Below, one piece after another: positions 1-13,220 of a DNA stretch of 64,000 bases (position 1 is the stretch's first letter; each line of letters begins with the position of its first letter). A program made the position numbers and the translations under genes. The DNA comes from Oikopleura dioica (lineage: Eukaryota > Chordata > Appendicularia > Copelata > Oikopleuridae). Below the pieces are notes generated by a model that saw only the letters and a program-made list of their open reading frames with translations, was not told where the DNA came from and searched no databases. Where the stretch lies: assembly GCA_907165135.1 (NCBI GenBank), contig OU015567.1, positions 10,917,001 through 10,981,000 on the forward strand, in the 5' to 3' direction.

Positions 1-174
1 TTGGTGGAAGCTGTGGGGGCTCTTCAACTTTTGGAAGACTGATGGGTCCGATAGGGTCGATTTTAGCTGGTTCATCTGGAAGAGAAATAGGCCCGATTGG
101 CGTTGGCAATACCACGGGAACTTCTGTTGTGACTGTTGGTGCTACTGGAGCTTGTGTTGGCAGGCAAGGAAGAT
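1..174 (-). CDS. Proline-rich protein, one internal exon at the window edge (partial)
   Basis: On the minus strand an open exon runs from an acceptor (TTCTTTAG, ending at 175) off the left edge of the window. It reads DLPCLPTQAPVAPT and continues Pro/Val/Thr-rich, with the motif PIGPISLP occurring twice about 15 residues apart. The frame starts after one or two bases, so the exon joins an upstream exon in phase 1. That exon should lie to the right but was not recognised. The composition suggests a secreted or extracellular low-complexity linker. No family is recognised and the rest of the gene is outside the window. Confidence 0.45.
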
Positions 175-3100
175 CTAAAGAAATATATTTAGCACACAAT
201 TATTAAAGTGGTATTATATATCAATCGGCAATAAAAGAGAAACCTTGTCTCGATGACAGTAGCAAATGATAACACTGTTATTACAAGTAAGAATAATAAA
301 AAAGTCAAAATCAACGTGGTACATTATCTTCAGGGCCCTAGTGATCCGGGATCATCCGGCCCCAGATCAAGTGAACACGAGACATATCGATAATCACGTT
401 TTTGCCAAGTGTTACTATAAAGCTATCAAGAAAAAATCGGAAGAAGACGATGTTCAATTCGCGTTTAGAAAATAATGAAATCACGATGTCGATCAAAAAT
501 GATGGCCCGCGCACTCGAAATTCAATTGAACCTGCTCCGCAACGAAAGTTTTCTTCGATTTTATAAGTTGGGTTAATACAGGTTCAGTTTAGGCTGCATT
601 TTTAATTCTCTCCGTCGGTTAATTTATTTTACGCCTTTATCGCGCTAGAATTAGCCTGATAACAAGCAAACGGGAGTTTTTCTATTGAACGATTAAGCAC
701 TGATAGGAGCTGCTTACAAACGTATCCCAAACTAGGATTCTTAGTAGGAACAACTAAGTCTAAGCTAATTTTTTGATCATTGGAGATTCATGCTGCAAAT
801 GAGCAGTTTTCAATTTTGACTGTGCGCGACTCTGGAATGCACAATATCCCGCCGAAACCACAACCACAACCGGGAGGCCGTTGACGTTCATAAATTAAAA
901 TTTCTAATGCACGGCGCCGAGTTTTTAGAACTTTTTGGAACCGCTATTTTCCACAATCGAATCGGCAATTTTCAAAATTAAATGGCTTCTGTATTCAATA
1001 ATGTGCAGCTTGAAAAAGGGGATTGTCTTTCTATTAAATAAGAGGAGCTTTCTAACTGCTTGAAAAAGCAAAGCCAAATCTGCGGGTTCGAGGACTGCTG
1101 CTGTTTTGTCAACCGGATCAGGGTTGAGTACATTGCGGCTTAACTGTGATGAGATGAGGATGCAAGACATGCGATTACTCCACCTCTCCTCCAAGACCGC
1201 TTCTTCTGAAAACGTGGGCTCTGCCGAAAGTACTCTTGCTGAGCTGCAACTGAAACTACAGCCACGAAATCACGTTTTGTAAACATAACAGCTTACACTG
1301 AATGATTAATTAAAGAGGAAATTGTACACTGTCACCTCTTTCCGCCCTTCCTTCAGAATTGTCAGAGCCCGTCGAAATCTGTACTTTATTCGACCCTGAC
1401 CGTCGAGCAAAGTCACCCTTAGCGACCCGCGGTAAAGGCTTATTCCGCTGTTTAGACGCGCGACTGTCTGACGATTGACCTCTCTAGCCCACGTGATTAG
1501 TGATGGACCAGGAGGTCTAACCGTTGCAAGCTTCTTCGCAAGATTAAATGCTCACTTTAAATTGAAACAAAGAGAAGCTTGAGAAATCTACGGTAAATTT
1601 CGTAAAACAAAGCTGGGAACGTTCAACGCTGGAAGATCTCTAATTCGAAAAGTGAATAAAGGGTTGAAAGGCTGCGGCCGACTCTTTCGCCGACGCGCGA
1701 GTACTTTTGATATGAGTTGGACACGGATCCTTATCGTTTGATCCCGCGTGTGACGATAAGGAAAGGGGAGGGGAGCAGTTTACTTTGCTGCGTTATTTGA
1801 GAAAATATCCACGCTGGCCTTGGTAAAATGAGTGAGAAGGGCACAGGCTTTGATGGAGCTGTACTGTCATGATAACATCACGTGATAGTGTCACCACCGG
1901 GGTTCCGAGATGAATATTAGAGCTTCTCATAGACAAGATACCGGATCCGTAAGTACAAGTCTCACAGCTCCCGAAGTGATTGAGTTACGAAGAAGATCGA
2001 CTGGAGAAATTCATAGAGCTCTTGAAAAAGGTTAAACGCGGATTATTAGAAATGATTGATCTTCTGCAAAAAGTAATATAACTTCGACCCCGGTGAACGT
2101 GGGCACTTGTTGCGAGGTGTCATGAAATTCAGCACCGTGCGCGGCCGCTATATTGCAACACTAGATTTTTACATGTGCACTTCGCCCATCTGGCCGCACC
2201 AGTTGATCAATCTCCATCTCTTTTTTAGTAATTATCACGTTCCTCCCTGTTCAAAAGCATCTGGAGAATGCTTGACACCTCTTTTGAAAATGCCGAAGAA
2301 GAAAGCACGTTCATCTGAACGAAAAAAAACGTTTACCCAGATGTGAAAAAACGCTCAATTCTCAATCCTATCAATCAATGGAACGAAAAGTCTTTCTTTT
2401 GTTACAGTTGCGAATAGTACAAACACCATGTGTTCTTTTTCACAAGAAAAATCTTTTATTTCCTTTTATTGGTTTCTAATTTTAATGAAAAAACCCCACT
2501 TTTTTACCAATTTTATTAAAAAAAAGCTTACAAAAAATATAATGTATTTGCATTTATCCTAATCTAATTTTTAAAAAAATCATTTCCTTGTTGCTTTTTT
2601 CCTGTTTGCGTCAAGAAAGCTGATGGTCTGCGAGCATTCTAGGCTTATCGCCATCACTAATTGAGTTATTAATGGATTCCGCGATTTTGGGGAGGAGCTG
2701 ACTTGTCCGTTAAATTAGAGTGCCCTTGGTCAGCGCTGATTTTCAGCTTCTCCTCGGCGTGAAGCATTTCGCGGCCACAGAAGTAGATTAACCATGACCG
2801 GGCGGTTCATTAGACCCTTTCTAGAGCCAATTAAACGCTGTTAAATCAAGAACTGGAGGAAAAGTATTCGTGATGGAATATGCACGTATGGGATTAAGTA
2901 TGCTTTGACATGCATTCCTGGTGAGATGGAGATGAAAAATTCGGCGATGCAAGATTCCTCCCGGAATTCGCGTTGTTCACCTCATGTAAAAGCGGGACTG
3001 TGTTGGATGAAAGAGAGCATTCCCGTTGCTGAATGCACGACGTGTAAGGACTCGAAGTGCTTAGTCCCTTACGTGGTTGAGAGGCCAGTAAGGAGGAGCG

Positions 3101-4349
3101 GTAGCCCCTTCCTACCCACGCTGAGGCTTCCGAGGTCATTCACAATTTCCCTAATCACCGGCCACGGCCATAGGTTTAAAGTAACTTTGCTCCTAACGTG
3201 GACAGCGGAAGCTCAACAAAGAATTTTACTTCAACAAGATCACTTGGTTTTTTTTCGAAAAAATCATTCATGAACACTATGTTACAGAGGGTATTTTTGC
3301 AAATATTTATGCTTTTTGAGAGGATACACGACAGATTTTCTCCTTCTTCTACCGTAAAGTTCTATCACAGAATCAATAGTATTAATCATAAAACTGCTAT
3401 TGACACAGAAAATCACTAACAAAAAGTACATCTTTATGGAAGTCTTAAAGGCTAATGACCGGTCTAAGCCGCCGCGTTTTTCTATCTCTGCTTTTTTGGT
3501 CAACGAGCACTTCCCACATGGGTAAATTCCACGAGCATATTCGGAAGCGTCTAAGCTCTACTTTTTGCATTCACCCCAAACCTGCAACGTTTTTTTCCTT
3601 TATTTTCATTCCATGTGTTTTTGTTTGAAGAGCTAATTCGGCGCCAGTGTAATTATTGTTTACTGCTATTAGTAGGGAAAATAATTAATAGAATCGATGT
3701 CGGCCTTGTTGGACCAAAAACAAGTGTTAAGCCAAAGATGCTGATTGTAACCGGATTAATTAGGTGAGTTATTCTGCTCATGTCATTTGCGTATAGTATG
3801 ATAACAATTTGTCGATATCAACGTAAAATACTTTAAATTTGCGCTAACAGAAAAAATGCCAGGTGAATCAGTCAGCTGAAAATTTGCCTTCTGCGTTCGA
3901 GAGCTGCTTCTCTCTGCTGAGCTTCATTGAAAAGAGCTCTCTCTCAAGGGCTCCTTTAATCTTATTCCCGGATCCCTACAGAGCAACTCGCCTCAAGCAC
4001 TCTTCAAATATATCACAATTACAGGGTTCCATTCAAGAGCTGAGTTTTTCGCACTTTCCTGACTGACTTTAGAAGATTTACAGTCAGGAATCTATGTAAC
4101 AGCCATTAAAAAATGTCTGTGCTCTATAAATATATTCGAAGAATCAAGAATCTGAAGATATGAGACGTCTGGTAGGCGTTCCTAAAAACGACCACTTGAC
4201 CACAGAGTTGCTGTTTGGGTAGCGCGACAAAGGGTTAAACCAATAATCTGGTCACAAATCCTCATTGTCCCTTACCGTCGCCAAGAATCTCTCCTTATCA
4301 AAGCGTACAACAGTGGAGCTATTCCAGACCAGCAGAAGCGCTGGAAGAA
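175..4349. other. Gene-poor interval
   Basis: Only short open frames without splice support or recognisable motifs occur here. The sequence is AT-rich with A/T homopolymers, for example around 2440-2580. No RNA gene was recognised. It may hold 5' exons or regulatory DNA of the edge gene, but nothing shows this. Confidence 0.4.
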
Positions 4350-4549
4350 ATTACAGAAAATAATCCTGGTCTGGGACGGTCAAAAATACGCCTGGTTTGG
4401 GACGGTCGGGCCATTTAAAGATCAAAGGCGCACGCCTGGGGGGTCCTTTTTAATATGAAAGTGGCGCCAGAGGCGAGAGCGAAAATAATCCTGGTTTGGG
4501 ACGCTTTGGCTGATTAAGACCGTCCCAGACCAGGCGTATTTTCTGTAAT
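4350..4549. mobile_element. MITE-like element with ~32 bp terminal inverted repeats
   Basis: Bases 4350-4381 and the reverse complement of 4518-4549 agree at 30 of 32 positions, starting ATTACAGAAAATA and ending CTGGTCTGGGACGGTC. Weaker similarity (GGAAG) continues a few bases outside. A ~20 bp motif with core CCTGGTYTGGGACG is present four times: near 4361, 4388, 4478 and, inverted, at 4518-4537. There is no open frame for a transposase, so this would be a non-autonomous element about 200 bp long. No clear target-site duplication was found. A folded non-coding RNA is the alternative. Confidence 0.6.
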
Positions 4550-7500
4550 CCACTTCCGAACGAGCGAATTACCCGAGCTAGAAAGAATAGAAGTGACGCT
4601 TTTTATGGCGAGATAAATGGTGACGTTAATAATTTTTTTGGCAAAACTTTCAAGGATAATCGAAATCCTCGAATATTCTGCTAAAAGAGGATTCGAACGA
4701 CTCCTATTCTTTTCATCATTTCAACAGTCTTGACCCCAAATAAAAAGATCTACCGGTGCCGAGGACCATTTATGTCACGTTGAGTAATCGCAGCATAGTA
4801 CGGCGAAAAACCTAATCCCCAAGTCAAGTGCTAATTACACCCGATATCCGAGTCTAATTGAACTCAAGGTAAGACCATCTGGCTTCTCCTAAATAATGAT
4901 GAGTCTATGCCTCGGCCAAAAACACCGGAATGTTCCAACAACACTCGAAGCGTGTGTATTTGAAAAAGTACGTAAAACATCAGCAAATAAAGAAATAAAA
5001 AGAAAAAAATGCGAGATAAACAACCCCCGGAAAAGGTCATCCACGCGCCAGGGGGCAAGTCAAGTTTTACATCTAAACAACACATCCAATCCGAGTAAAA
5101 AAAAACTTGTTCTATTTGCTCGGCAATGAGCTACTATTTGCGTAAAGTAAGTCTTTATGCGTCTCTTTGAGATCCGATCTGATTACGCAATATCTTTCTT
5201 GGGGAAAATAATTACCTTTCACTTGAGGAAGGACTTCCGCCATATTTGTCTTATTGACGATTTCTTCTTTCGTTTCTGGTTCGATTTTTGTTCGTTTTTT
5301 TGCGATAATTTCTCTTTTGATAAAAAATAAAAAAAATGATTGGTTCACTCTTGACGGAAGAAAGTTTCTCTCTCTATATTAAAAAGAAAGTTCCTGTAAT
5401 TGACAAGGGAAAATCCTCGGATTGGGAATCCGTTGTTGGAGCAGAGAGTTGAGCTGCGCGAACTTGTCAGAAGGCGCGTGAAGCCGCGTGGTGGCGCTCC
5501 CAGACGCGCACACAGGCGCTGGAAAAGAAAGCGCCGCCGCGCGAAAGCGCGGAAAAACGCAAAACGCGCAAAGCAAAATGCTCCACCTAATGGCTAATTA
5601 CAGTAGATCTTCATTGTTGATGCTTGTTCTTGGTTATTTATCGATTTGAAGAGAGCAATAATATCATGCAAATGAAAAATTTGAAAAAGGAAACCGTCTG
5701 AAACTGGATGTTTTTTGGAAACACTCTTACTCTCTTTACAGTAAATTACTGTATCATACGTTACCTTAAAAGACATTTTCGCCGGTATCTATGATTTTGC
5801 CCTTCACAGAATCGAACGGTCTGTCCGCCATAAAGCTTGCATGCATTTAATGGTTTCTAGAAATCTTTAGATAGAACTGAAAATAAAAAGAAGACATCGG
5901 TAACTGAATAGCCTCTTACGTATATTGCGGGTTCTAAAAATCAATTCGAATTGTTCGCTCAAGAATAAGCTATGTACAATAAGATCGTTAGCAGCTAAAG
6001 TATACGGTTAGAAATTGAGAGAGTTAGCTAATCGTAGATCAATCTAAGCCAGATGAGCACGTGAAGGCACTTGTACGTTCACATTTTAGAACATCCAAAG
6101 GTCTCGATTTCGCCACTTATTTCTGTCGCCTTAAAAATATCGGAAATTAATACCTTTTGAAAATAAAATTTACGGTTTTCAGAAAAATATTGGTATTCAA
6201 TGAATAGTACCTTTTTGTATATTTTTCTACCGATGATAGAACTGATAAATCTGTCATTTACAATTATGTGTCTGAAGAATACTTTGAGATAAGCTTCTAT
6301 CATTTAAATTACTTGAATACCTTGATGCCACTAATGAGTTGCTTATCTTCTGATACAATTGATGATTTGTTATGATCTCAGTCAAAATACTCGGTAATTA
6401 AAATATAGATCGAAAACGATGGTTAATCAATCATAAACATAAGGCTAAATATTTTCAATTTATAACTGTCTCGAAAGAAACACGCAACGTGGCCTTAACA
6501 TGGGTAATCTTAACATTACACCTTCTCAGAAATTCGCTGAAATAATCAAGTGACTCTCTCAAATTTCGACGCCTGAATTGAAAAATCCTTATTTTTAGAT
6601 TCTAATGCGATCGACCTGAGTCTTTTTCTAAAGAAAAAATATAACGGAGATTTGAATAATTTGACTCTAAGACAACTAAATTCTTGTACGGGACGGTAGG
6701 AACATGATCGATAGAGATCAACTGGATGTTCGGCTGGTTAAGGAAGCAATACAATGGAAAACTGATGGGTACTATCCGGTGCAGAAAATAATCATATTCT
6801 TTTTTTTGCAAATTTTGGAAGCATCAATTCTTGCAGATGCGAGAAGGCTGCTAAATGATACGGAAAATAATCAGGGCGTCAGATAACAACTTGCTTGATT
6901 TTGGATTTGTCCTCCAGTACGTAAAAACGTTGATCCCCACGTGTCGCATTATCTTTGTTGCTGTTAGCTCAGAAAAATATGCTGATACGATCAGTTACTA
7001 AACCCGGGAAGATAAGGGCGCTAATTTAGATGGTTTTACGCTTGTTTGTCAAAATAGGCCTTTGAAAGCCATCTTGTTCATCTGAAAAACATTAAAAAGA
7101 CGCGCCCACATCTTAGCTAAAAATATCTTCTTTGAAAAATAATAGTTAAACGATGTGATATCAATTATATACCGGAAAGCTCTTGAAATTGTTCATAATA
7201 TCGAGACAATTTTAAAATATTGGATTACTTGGTAGATAACAATTTGGTTTTTACTTGAGAAATGACAAAAAAAAAACAATAATGATCTGATCATAATTGA
7301 CAATTATCATTACTACTGGTATTGAGCATAATGACGCATAATTTATGCGCCTCTATCACTTCTCTCTAATTATATGTACAAATAATCCTCTTAGAATAAA
7401 GCTACATTAGATTATTGCACCTAGTCACTTTCGGTTATAATTTCTACTCCAACACGTCTTCAGCGCATTCCAAAAAATGCAAGTGAGAGTCCGTCGCTGA

Positions 7501-8060
7501 CGTGGGAACGATGGTAAAGGTATTTAGTCAGAATTTGCAAATCCATGTTAGCCAAGAAACTTGGGGAGGGATTTTGTTTTCAGAAGAGAATCTGCTTTCA
7601 GACATAGATAAAGTCCGGCAATCTCACAATCGTAATTGTGCCAGTTTTTCATCAAGATATTATCTTTGAGAGAATATCTGACGAGTTAAATAGTCAGCCG
7701 AAAAGATAAGCCATGAACAATTTGTCTTGGAAATATGCGTCGCAAAGTGAGATTTATTTTTGGCAAAATTTACCTCATCCGTGCTTCTAAAATGTTCACG
7801 GATCAAAAAAGGAACAAGAGTTCCAAACAGAGCGTGGCGACTTTTGCTACCAAAAGCGAGCCTAGTCGATATTGTACCGACACGTGATCTTACACGTACA
7901 GTTTTTGCAAAAGAACAACGGCTGATGGTTTCACTAGGGACAAATATTATCCTATGTTTAGCCGAGTAAGAGGGATGACATGCGATTTGATCTGTAGGAG
8001 CTTTAGAAGCATGTCATTGGATTGAATGTGATGATAGAGATTTAAGTTTTTTGAATTATT
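4550..8060. other. Gene-poor interval
   Basis: No convincing coding exon was found. A GC-rich, CpG-rich patch at about 5440-5580 stands out from the AT-rich surroundings and by chance encodes an Arg/Lys-rich frame. The rest is AT-rich with no recognised RNA gene. Confidence 0.4.
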
Positions 8061-8066
8061 ATTTAT
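8061..8066 (-). terminator. Poly(A) signal of the mucin-like gene
   Basis: AATAAA on the minus strand (TTTATT on plus) about 80 bases beyond the stop at 8147. Confidence 0.45.
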
Positions 8067-8146
8067 TTACAGATTATTAAACAGAAATATGAACTGAACA
8101 TTCTAAAAGATAGTCCATCGTCCTATCCTTTCTTCATCTTTTCAAG

Positions 8147-11099
8147 CTAGTAAATTCCAACTGCAGCAAAGAGCTCATTCTTCAGATTCATAACTTGCTC
8201 GCCAACAGCTCCAATTATATCTAGCAGACTAGATTCCAGCGCTTTATTTTCAGCTTCATTCTTTGCTTCGATCTCTCGCAGTCGCTTTTCCATAGCTGCA
8301 GAAGAGCCAGGTTCGATCTTTTGAGACAGTCCCTGGAGCATTACGAGCTGCATCATTCTGTTTTGCTTCGACTAAAATTCATTTGATTATTTTCAAGTTT
8401 TTCCGACTTTAAAGGGTACAAATTAAACTTATTTTCTTTTAGATGCTTCTAATGAGGGACACTTTGTATGAGTGCGTGTCGAATAGTTTGATGAATTCGA
8501 TAGAGTAAATTGAATTTGTTGAAAACAAAAAACTTGTTTTGTTTCTTGATTTGGTGCGGACCTTTTTGTCTACATCTGACTCCAGGGCGGCGAGTTCATC
8601 TTCGAGATCATTGATATCATCAGCAAGTGCGAGATCAGCTGACTGCAAGTTTGTGATATCGTCTTTGAGATGGTAACAATTTTTCAATTATATAATGAAA
8701 TCATGGAGGAGAATACTCGTCCAAAACGTTCTTTCTTAGAAATATTGTAACCCATTCCTTGGATATCATCAACAGCTCCATAGAGATAGTCGATAGCTGG
8801 ATCCACGGTTGAAGTAGAAAATTGAGATGTACTTGTACTTGTTGTTGAAGTTGAAGTTGTTGATGTTGTCGTTGTAGTTGTAGTTGTTGTGGTTGTCGTA
8901 GTGGTGGTCGTAGTGGTAGTTGTTGTAGTTGTCGTTGTTGTCGTGGTTGTCGTAGTTGTCGTAGTTGTTGTTGTCGTGGTTGTCGTAGTGGTGGTAGTAG
9001 TGGTAGTTGTTGAAGTAGTGGTAGTGGTGGTAGTTGTCGTTGTTGTCGTGGTTGTCGTAGTAGTGGTAGTGGTGGTAGTTGTGGTAGTTGTCGCTGTGGT
9101 TGTTGTTGTGGTTGTCGTAGTGGTGGTAGAAGTAGTAGTGGTGGTAGAAGTAGTAGTGGTGGTAGTTGTCGTTGTTGTCGTAGTTGTCGTTGTAGTGGTA
9201 GTGGTGGTAGTTGTCGTGGTTGTTGTGGTTGTCGTGGTTGTCGTAGTTGTGGTTGTTGTCGTTGTAGTTGTTGTTGTGGTTGTCGTAGTGGTAGTTGTAG
9301 TTGATGTGGTCGTGGTTACTGATGTAAGAGACGTTGAGGAAGTCTGTGTGAGTGTTGATGAGAAAGGTGTAGAAATAATTGTTGAATTAGTGTTGCTTGT
9401 AGAATCTGAAACTGCATCCGTTACCAACATATTCAGACTCGTGGAAGATGAAGTCATATTTGTAGTTGACCCAAGATTAGCCCCAGTGTAGGTTGCGCTC
9501 AGATCTGTTGAAACAGAAGAGGTACTTCTTCGGCGACGACTAGATGATTGAGAAACTTCGGAGAAAGATACATCAAGTGCAACTGTGTAATCATCTCCTG
9601 CCACATCAAGAAGGTCTTGTTTAAAGACATCGAAAACAGATGCTTTTAATAATTTGTAAGCATCGGAGGATGTGTCGGCAAGGGCGGAATCCCAGGCAAC
9701 AGACGGAGCCAGATCGAATGCGATGACAAAAGTTGTGCTGTAGTACAGATCGTGAGCAGTAGCGAGATCGAGTTGTGGGTTCAAATTGTTAATGTCACTT
9801 TCAAGTGCGCCTTCCATCATCAAAAGCTAAAATTATCATTTAATTTCCGTAAGTTTAACTGGATTGAAATTGATCTTTTACTCACGACAATTTTGAAATA
9901 GAGCTGTTCTGCGAAGTCTGTTTCGTAAATAAGAAGGTCATCGTAGAAGGTCAGGCTATCTAACCCCGTTTTTGTAGCTGTCACCAGAACGGTCGAAGTG
10001 GAATCGTCGAAAAATGAGCAGAGGGCGTAGCTGGAATCCAAAGTGGAGATAACATCAACTAGTGAATTAATGACATAATCCGAATCTTTAGCAGAAGTTG
10101 GGTCGACAATGTCTATCGGCAGGCTCCATTCAAGTCGGTATTCTTCGCCAAAAAGAACATCGTCGCATGTATCTGGCACCGGGGTAGTTGTTGTTGTAGT
10201 CGTCGTCGTGGTTGTAGGAATGACAACCGTTTCAACATCAGTCGTCGATGTTTCCGTTTTTCTTCGACAGTGACAGTTTCAACGGCGATCTAAGAAGATT
10301 TTTATAGATTTGATATAATTTCTACATTGAACGTGCAATCAACAAAGACTCACCCAATTTACAACAGGGTCTTCGCCAGTTTGATCCTGGACAATGGTAA
10401 CTATCTCGGGTGATGCGTCTTCAAGAATATCTGCAATCATTGCAACGTCTTCAGCTTCAGTGTTGTCAATCGTTCCAGTTGCAGTAGCCTCATCAACTGT
10501 TTCAGTAATACTCATTGTGACCTCTGCAACCCAGGATGTCTGAGATGTAGATCGTCTGCGTCGTGACGTCGATTCGAGGACGCATAAGACAGATTCAATA
10601 ACTGCATTTGGAGACGCGTTAAGAATAGCCTGCTCGACAGTATTCGCACAGTCATCTGCTGAGAGGGTATCAGGGAGAGCGACGGACATTTCTGCAGTTG
10701 CTTGTCTGACAATAACATCGACCTAAAGAACAACAAATTTGAAGTGGCTCCTTTTAGATTTAAGATATTATTTTTACCAGAGTTATGAAATCAAGCTTTT
10801 TAGTTAGTTACCTCGCAATCAATATCGGCTTCCCAGGTGCATCCTCCAGGCTTTGCTATAAGGATAGAGCCCCATTGTTCCAAGCAGCTGCATGTGAGAG
10901 TGACTGTATCTTTGCAAGTAGCGGTGCATGTGTCCCCATCTTGGAAAGCATTGCCAGTGCAGGTGTTAGAAGTGGCATCGTTGTAGATGATATTTGTCTC
11001 GCACCAAGGCTCTGTTGTTTTAAAGTGAGTTTGAAGACTAGTTGAGCCCAAGCCAAAGACTGTTCTCTGAATTGCTAGTAACGGAAGAAAAATCTTCAT
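8147..11099 (-). CDS. Secreted mucin-like protein with tetrabasic SEA-like modules (family copy 1)
   Basis: Six exons fit in frame: 10812-11099, 10354-10722, 9886-10289, 8752-9826, 8562-8662 and 8147-8371. The protein starts with a signal peptide (MKIFLPLLAIQ), then an eight-Cys module containing KPGGC. Module 1 has the site STSRRRRSTS. Module 2 lacks a basic site. Module 3 has SSSRRRRSTS. A ~150-residue threonine tract follows, then a heptad-like acidic segment and a C-terminal coiled coil ending LFAAVGIY. The genes at 57.2-59.4 and 60.4-62.6 kb share this order without the Thr tract. Exon 3 needs one extra base in the run at 10257-10261 (plus-strand T5) to stay open, a probable homopolymer error. 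Secretion and furin-like processing are inferred from sequence. The family is not one I recognise. A role in the larvacean house or mucous matrix is speculation. Confidence 0.75.
8840..9315 (-). repeat. Poly-threonine (ACN)n tract inside the mucin-like gene
   Basis: The minus strand is almost pure ACN codons for about 470 bases, broken by a few Ser and one Ala codon. All third-base variants are mixed, so selection for Thr is more likely than simple slippage alone. The opposite strand reads as poly-Val over the same stretch, which is a shadow. Confidence 0.85.
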
Positions 11100-13220
11100 T
11101 TTCTTTTTCTCGGAAAAGATATTTAAATTTTGATCAGCTGCGATTTAAATACGCAGCGCGATGTGGCGCTGTTGCTATTTTTATTTGGTGCTCGGTGGTG
11201 CAGAGTATGCTGCTTGTGTAGATTTGCGCATGGATGATTTCAGCGATATTCGCGCCGGATGGAATTTCGCGAATGTCGGCACTTATTTTCTAAGAAAATA
11301 CCACTCGGCTGTTGACATAATAAGGGGTCATTTTCTGGGAAATTTAAGAGCAAAGTATTCTTATGCAACAGAAATCTTTTCAGTTTAGAATGTCATGTTT
11401 TGAATTATTTCTATGAAAATGATAATAGTATAAACTATTACAGTATTATACTGTAGCCTTCAGTCTGTAGGATCTCTAGCAGTATTAGTAATACTGTATT
11501 ACTGTAGTTGACATCGGTTTAGAATCTTAATTTATAGGAGCGCTTATTTTGCGAATTAGTCTTTTCTTTGGTCAATAACGGAGACCCCCACCCCTGAATA
11601 ATTCCAATAGAACTTTAGCTTCTGGATAATATTTCTGCTATTTTATGCAATAGAGAGTCTCTTTTAGCGATTCTATGAGAAAAATCAATCATTAACCCAT
11701 GAATATACCCTTAAAATTGATGAGAGGCTGAAGGTAGGGCTAATCGTATAAGAGGAAGGTGTGCGAAAAATTTAGAACGGAAGCAAATTGAAACATATGT
11801 GTCTCCACTTTTATTGGAAAGCATGAAAAGATGTTTATCCGCTACAAATTTCGAGAATTGAACTCTTGTAAACTCGGGAGTACCATACGCGGCATCATAA
11901 ACTGCGGCAGATATGAATCTTTAACCGACAATCACCAGAAAGAAAACGACTGTAAAATAATGGTTGTTATGGAATATTAACAGTTTGAAAAATTTCCCGA
12001 CGAAATGCCTAATCCTTCTGTCAGATGATAAGCTGATCTGCTTGACTGCTTGAGCACCGTGTTTCCCCATCCTACTTGCGGCGGATCGAATCTCAGAAAG
12101 GCCATTTGCTTAGGTGTATATTTTCTTGGCGCGTTCATGCATAAATTTCGCGAAAAAAACTGCTAATTCTAAGTACCACCTGCCTTGACGAATGATCTGA
12201 ATGAATTATTAAGAAAGTAACAAAGGGGGTTAACCGGTTCTTTAACTTTATTATCAAACCTTCATGAAAAGAAATCGTGGAAATAGAATCGGAAGCGATC
12301 ATTTTACTGTCGAACGCGGATTAATAATTTTCCGCGAATCCATCAGCGCTGAAAGAAGTTCTGCTTGGCTAGCTGCTATTTTGAAAGTATTTTCTATCAG
12401 AGTCGGATGACTATTTTGCCAATTATTCTTCGAATTGGGTATCAAACAAATCGATTCAACTTTTTACGGTCTTCTGACTTTTCGAAGAATTTTTTCTTAG
12501 ACTTCGAGTCAATATCCAAATAAGCTTGATTAAGTTGGTCACATTCCAGAGCCGTTCGAACATTTGTGCAAATTAATGCCGATCTACCGGGTTCTTTGTC
12601 TATTGTTTGACTCGGCGGATACGTTCTTTTGACTTCTTACTTCTGTATTTATCCATCTGAAAACATTTTATGACGATCTTCGCGTCTTCTTTAAGAATTA
12701 AACTAATCGGATTAGGAAAGTCGAAGTGGAATTTATTGAACCAAGCGTAATTATAAACGCATTTATTGAAAAAATAAATGCAGAAAGTTTCTGTTTCATA
12801 TATAATTTACTCAGTATTCTTTTGTCGGTCAGTTTGCTCAAGTATATTTATGAAGGAATATAAATTATAAATGCGATTGAAACACTGACACTTACTTTAT
12901 GGTGCATATCGGAATAATAAACGGACGTAAACTGAAACATTTTTCTTTTCAAGAAAAGGCGAGATCAACTTTAATTCCAGAGAGCGCCAGGAAAGGACGT
13001 TTTTTCGCATTGTTCTTCAGCATGATTGTTTCAATGATGGGTGGAACATTTCAATTGTGCGCTCTCTCTCTGTCTCAATTCAGGCACACCGTTCTCAAAC
13101 ACAGATCATCATACGTACAAATCATAATTTTTTCTTTTTTCAGAGATCAAATGTCAGAGAGAAATAAATTTATAATGAGGAAAATATAGAAGATATCTTA
13201 ATCTCAATTGCACTGAAAGA
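11100..13220. other. Interval without a supported gene
   Basis: Upstream region of the mucin-like gene. Around 11430-11510 there is a cluster of TACAGTA/TACTGTA words forming small inverted repeats. No conserved coding exon was recognised. The 5' exons of the cysteine-rich gene at 13.2 kb may lie near 12.9-13.2 kb, but no signal-peptide exon could be fixed. Confidence 0.35.

Noticed and set aside
2905-3273. 122-codon plus-strand frame with several Cys
   Set aside because: No domain pattern, no splice support, and an overlapping opposite frame; best read as chance.
4670-4760. Possible tRNA because of a GTTCGAATCC-like word on the minus strand
   Set aside because: No matching A-box, acceptor stem or T-stem pairing could be found.
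5400-5597. Arg/Lys-rich 65-codon frame in a GC-rich patch
   Set aside because: The basic composition follows from CG-rich sequence. There are no splice signals, homologues or poly(A) support.
8889-9491. 200-codon plus-strand frame of almost pure valine
   Set aside because: It is the reverse complement of the threonine tract in the minus-strand mucin-like gene, which has splice sites, paralogues and a signal peptide.
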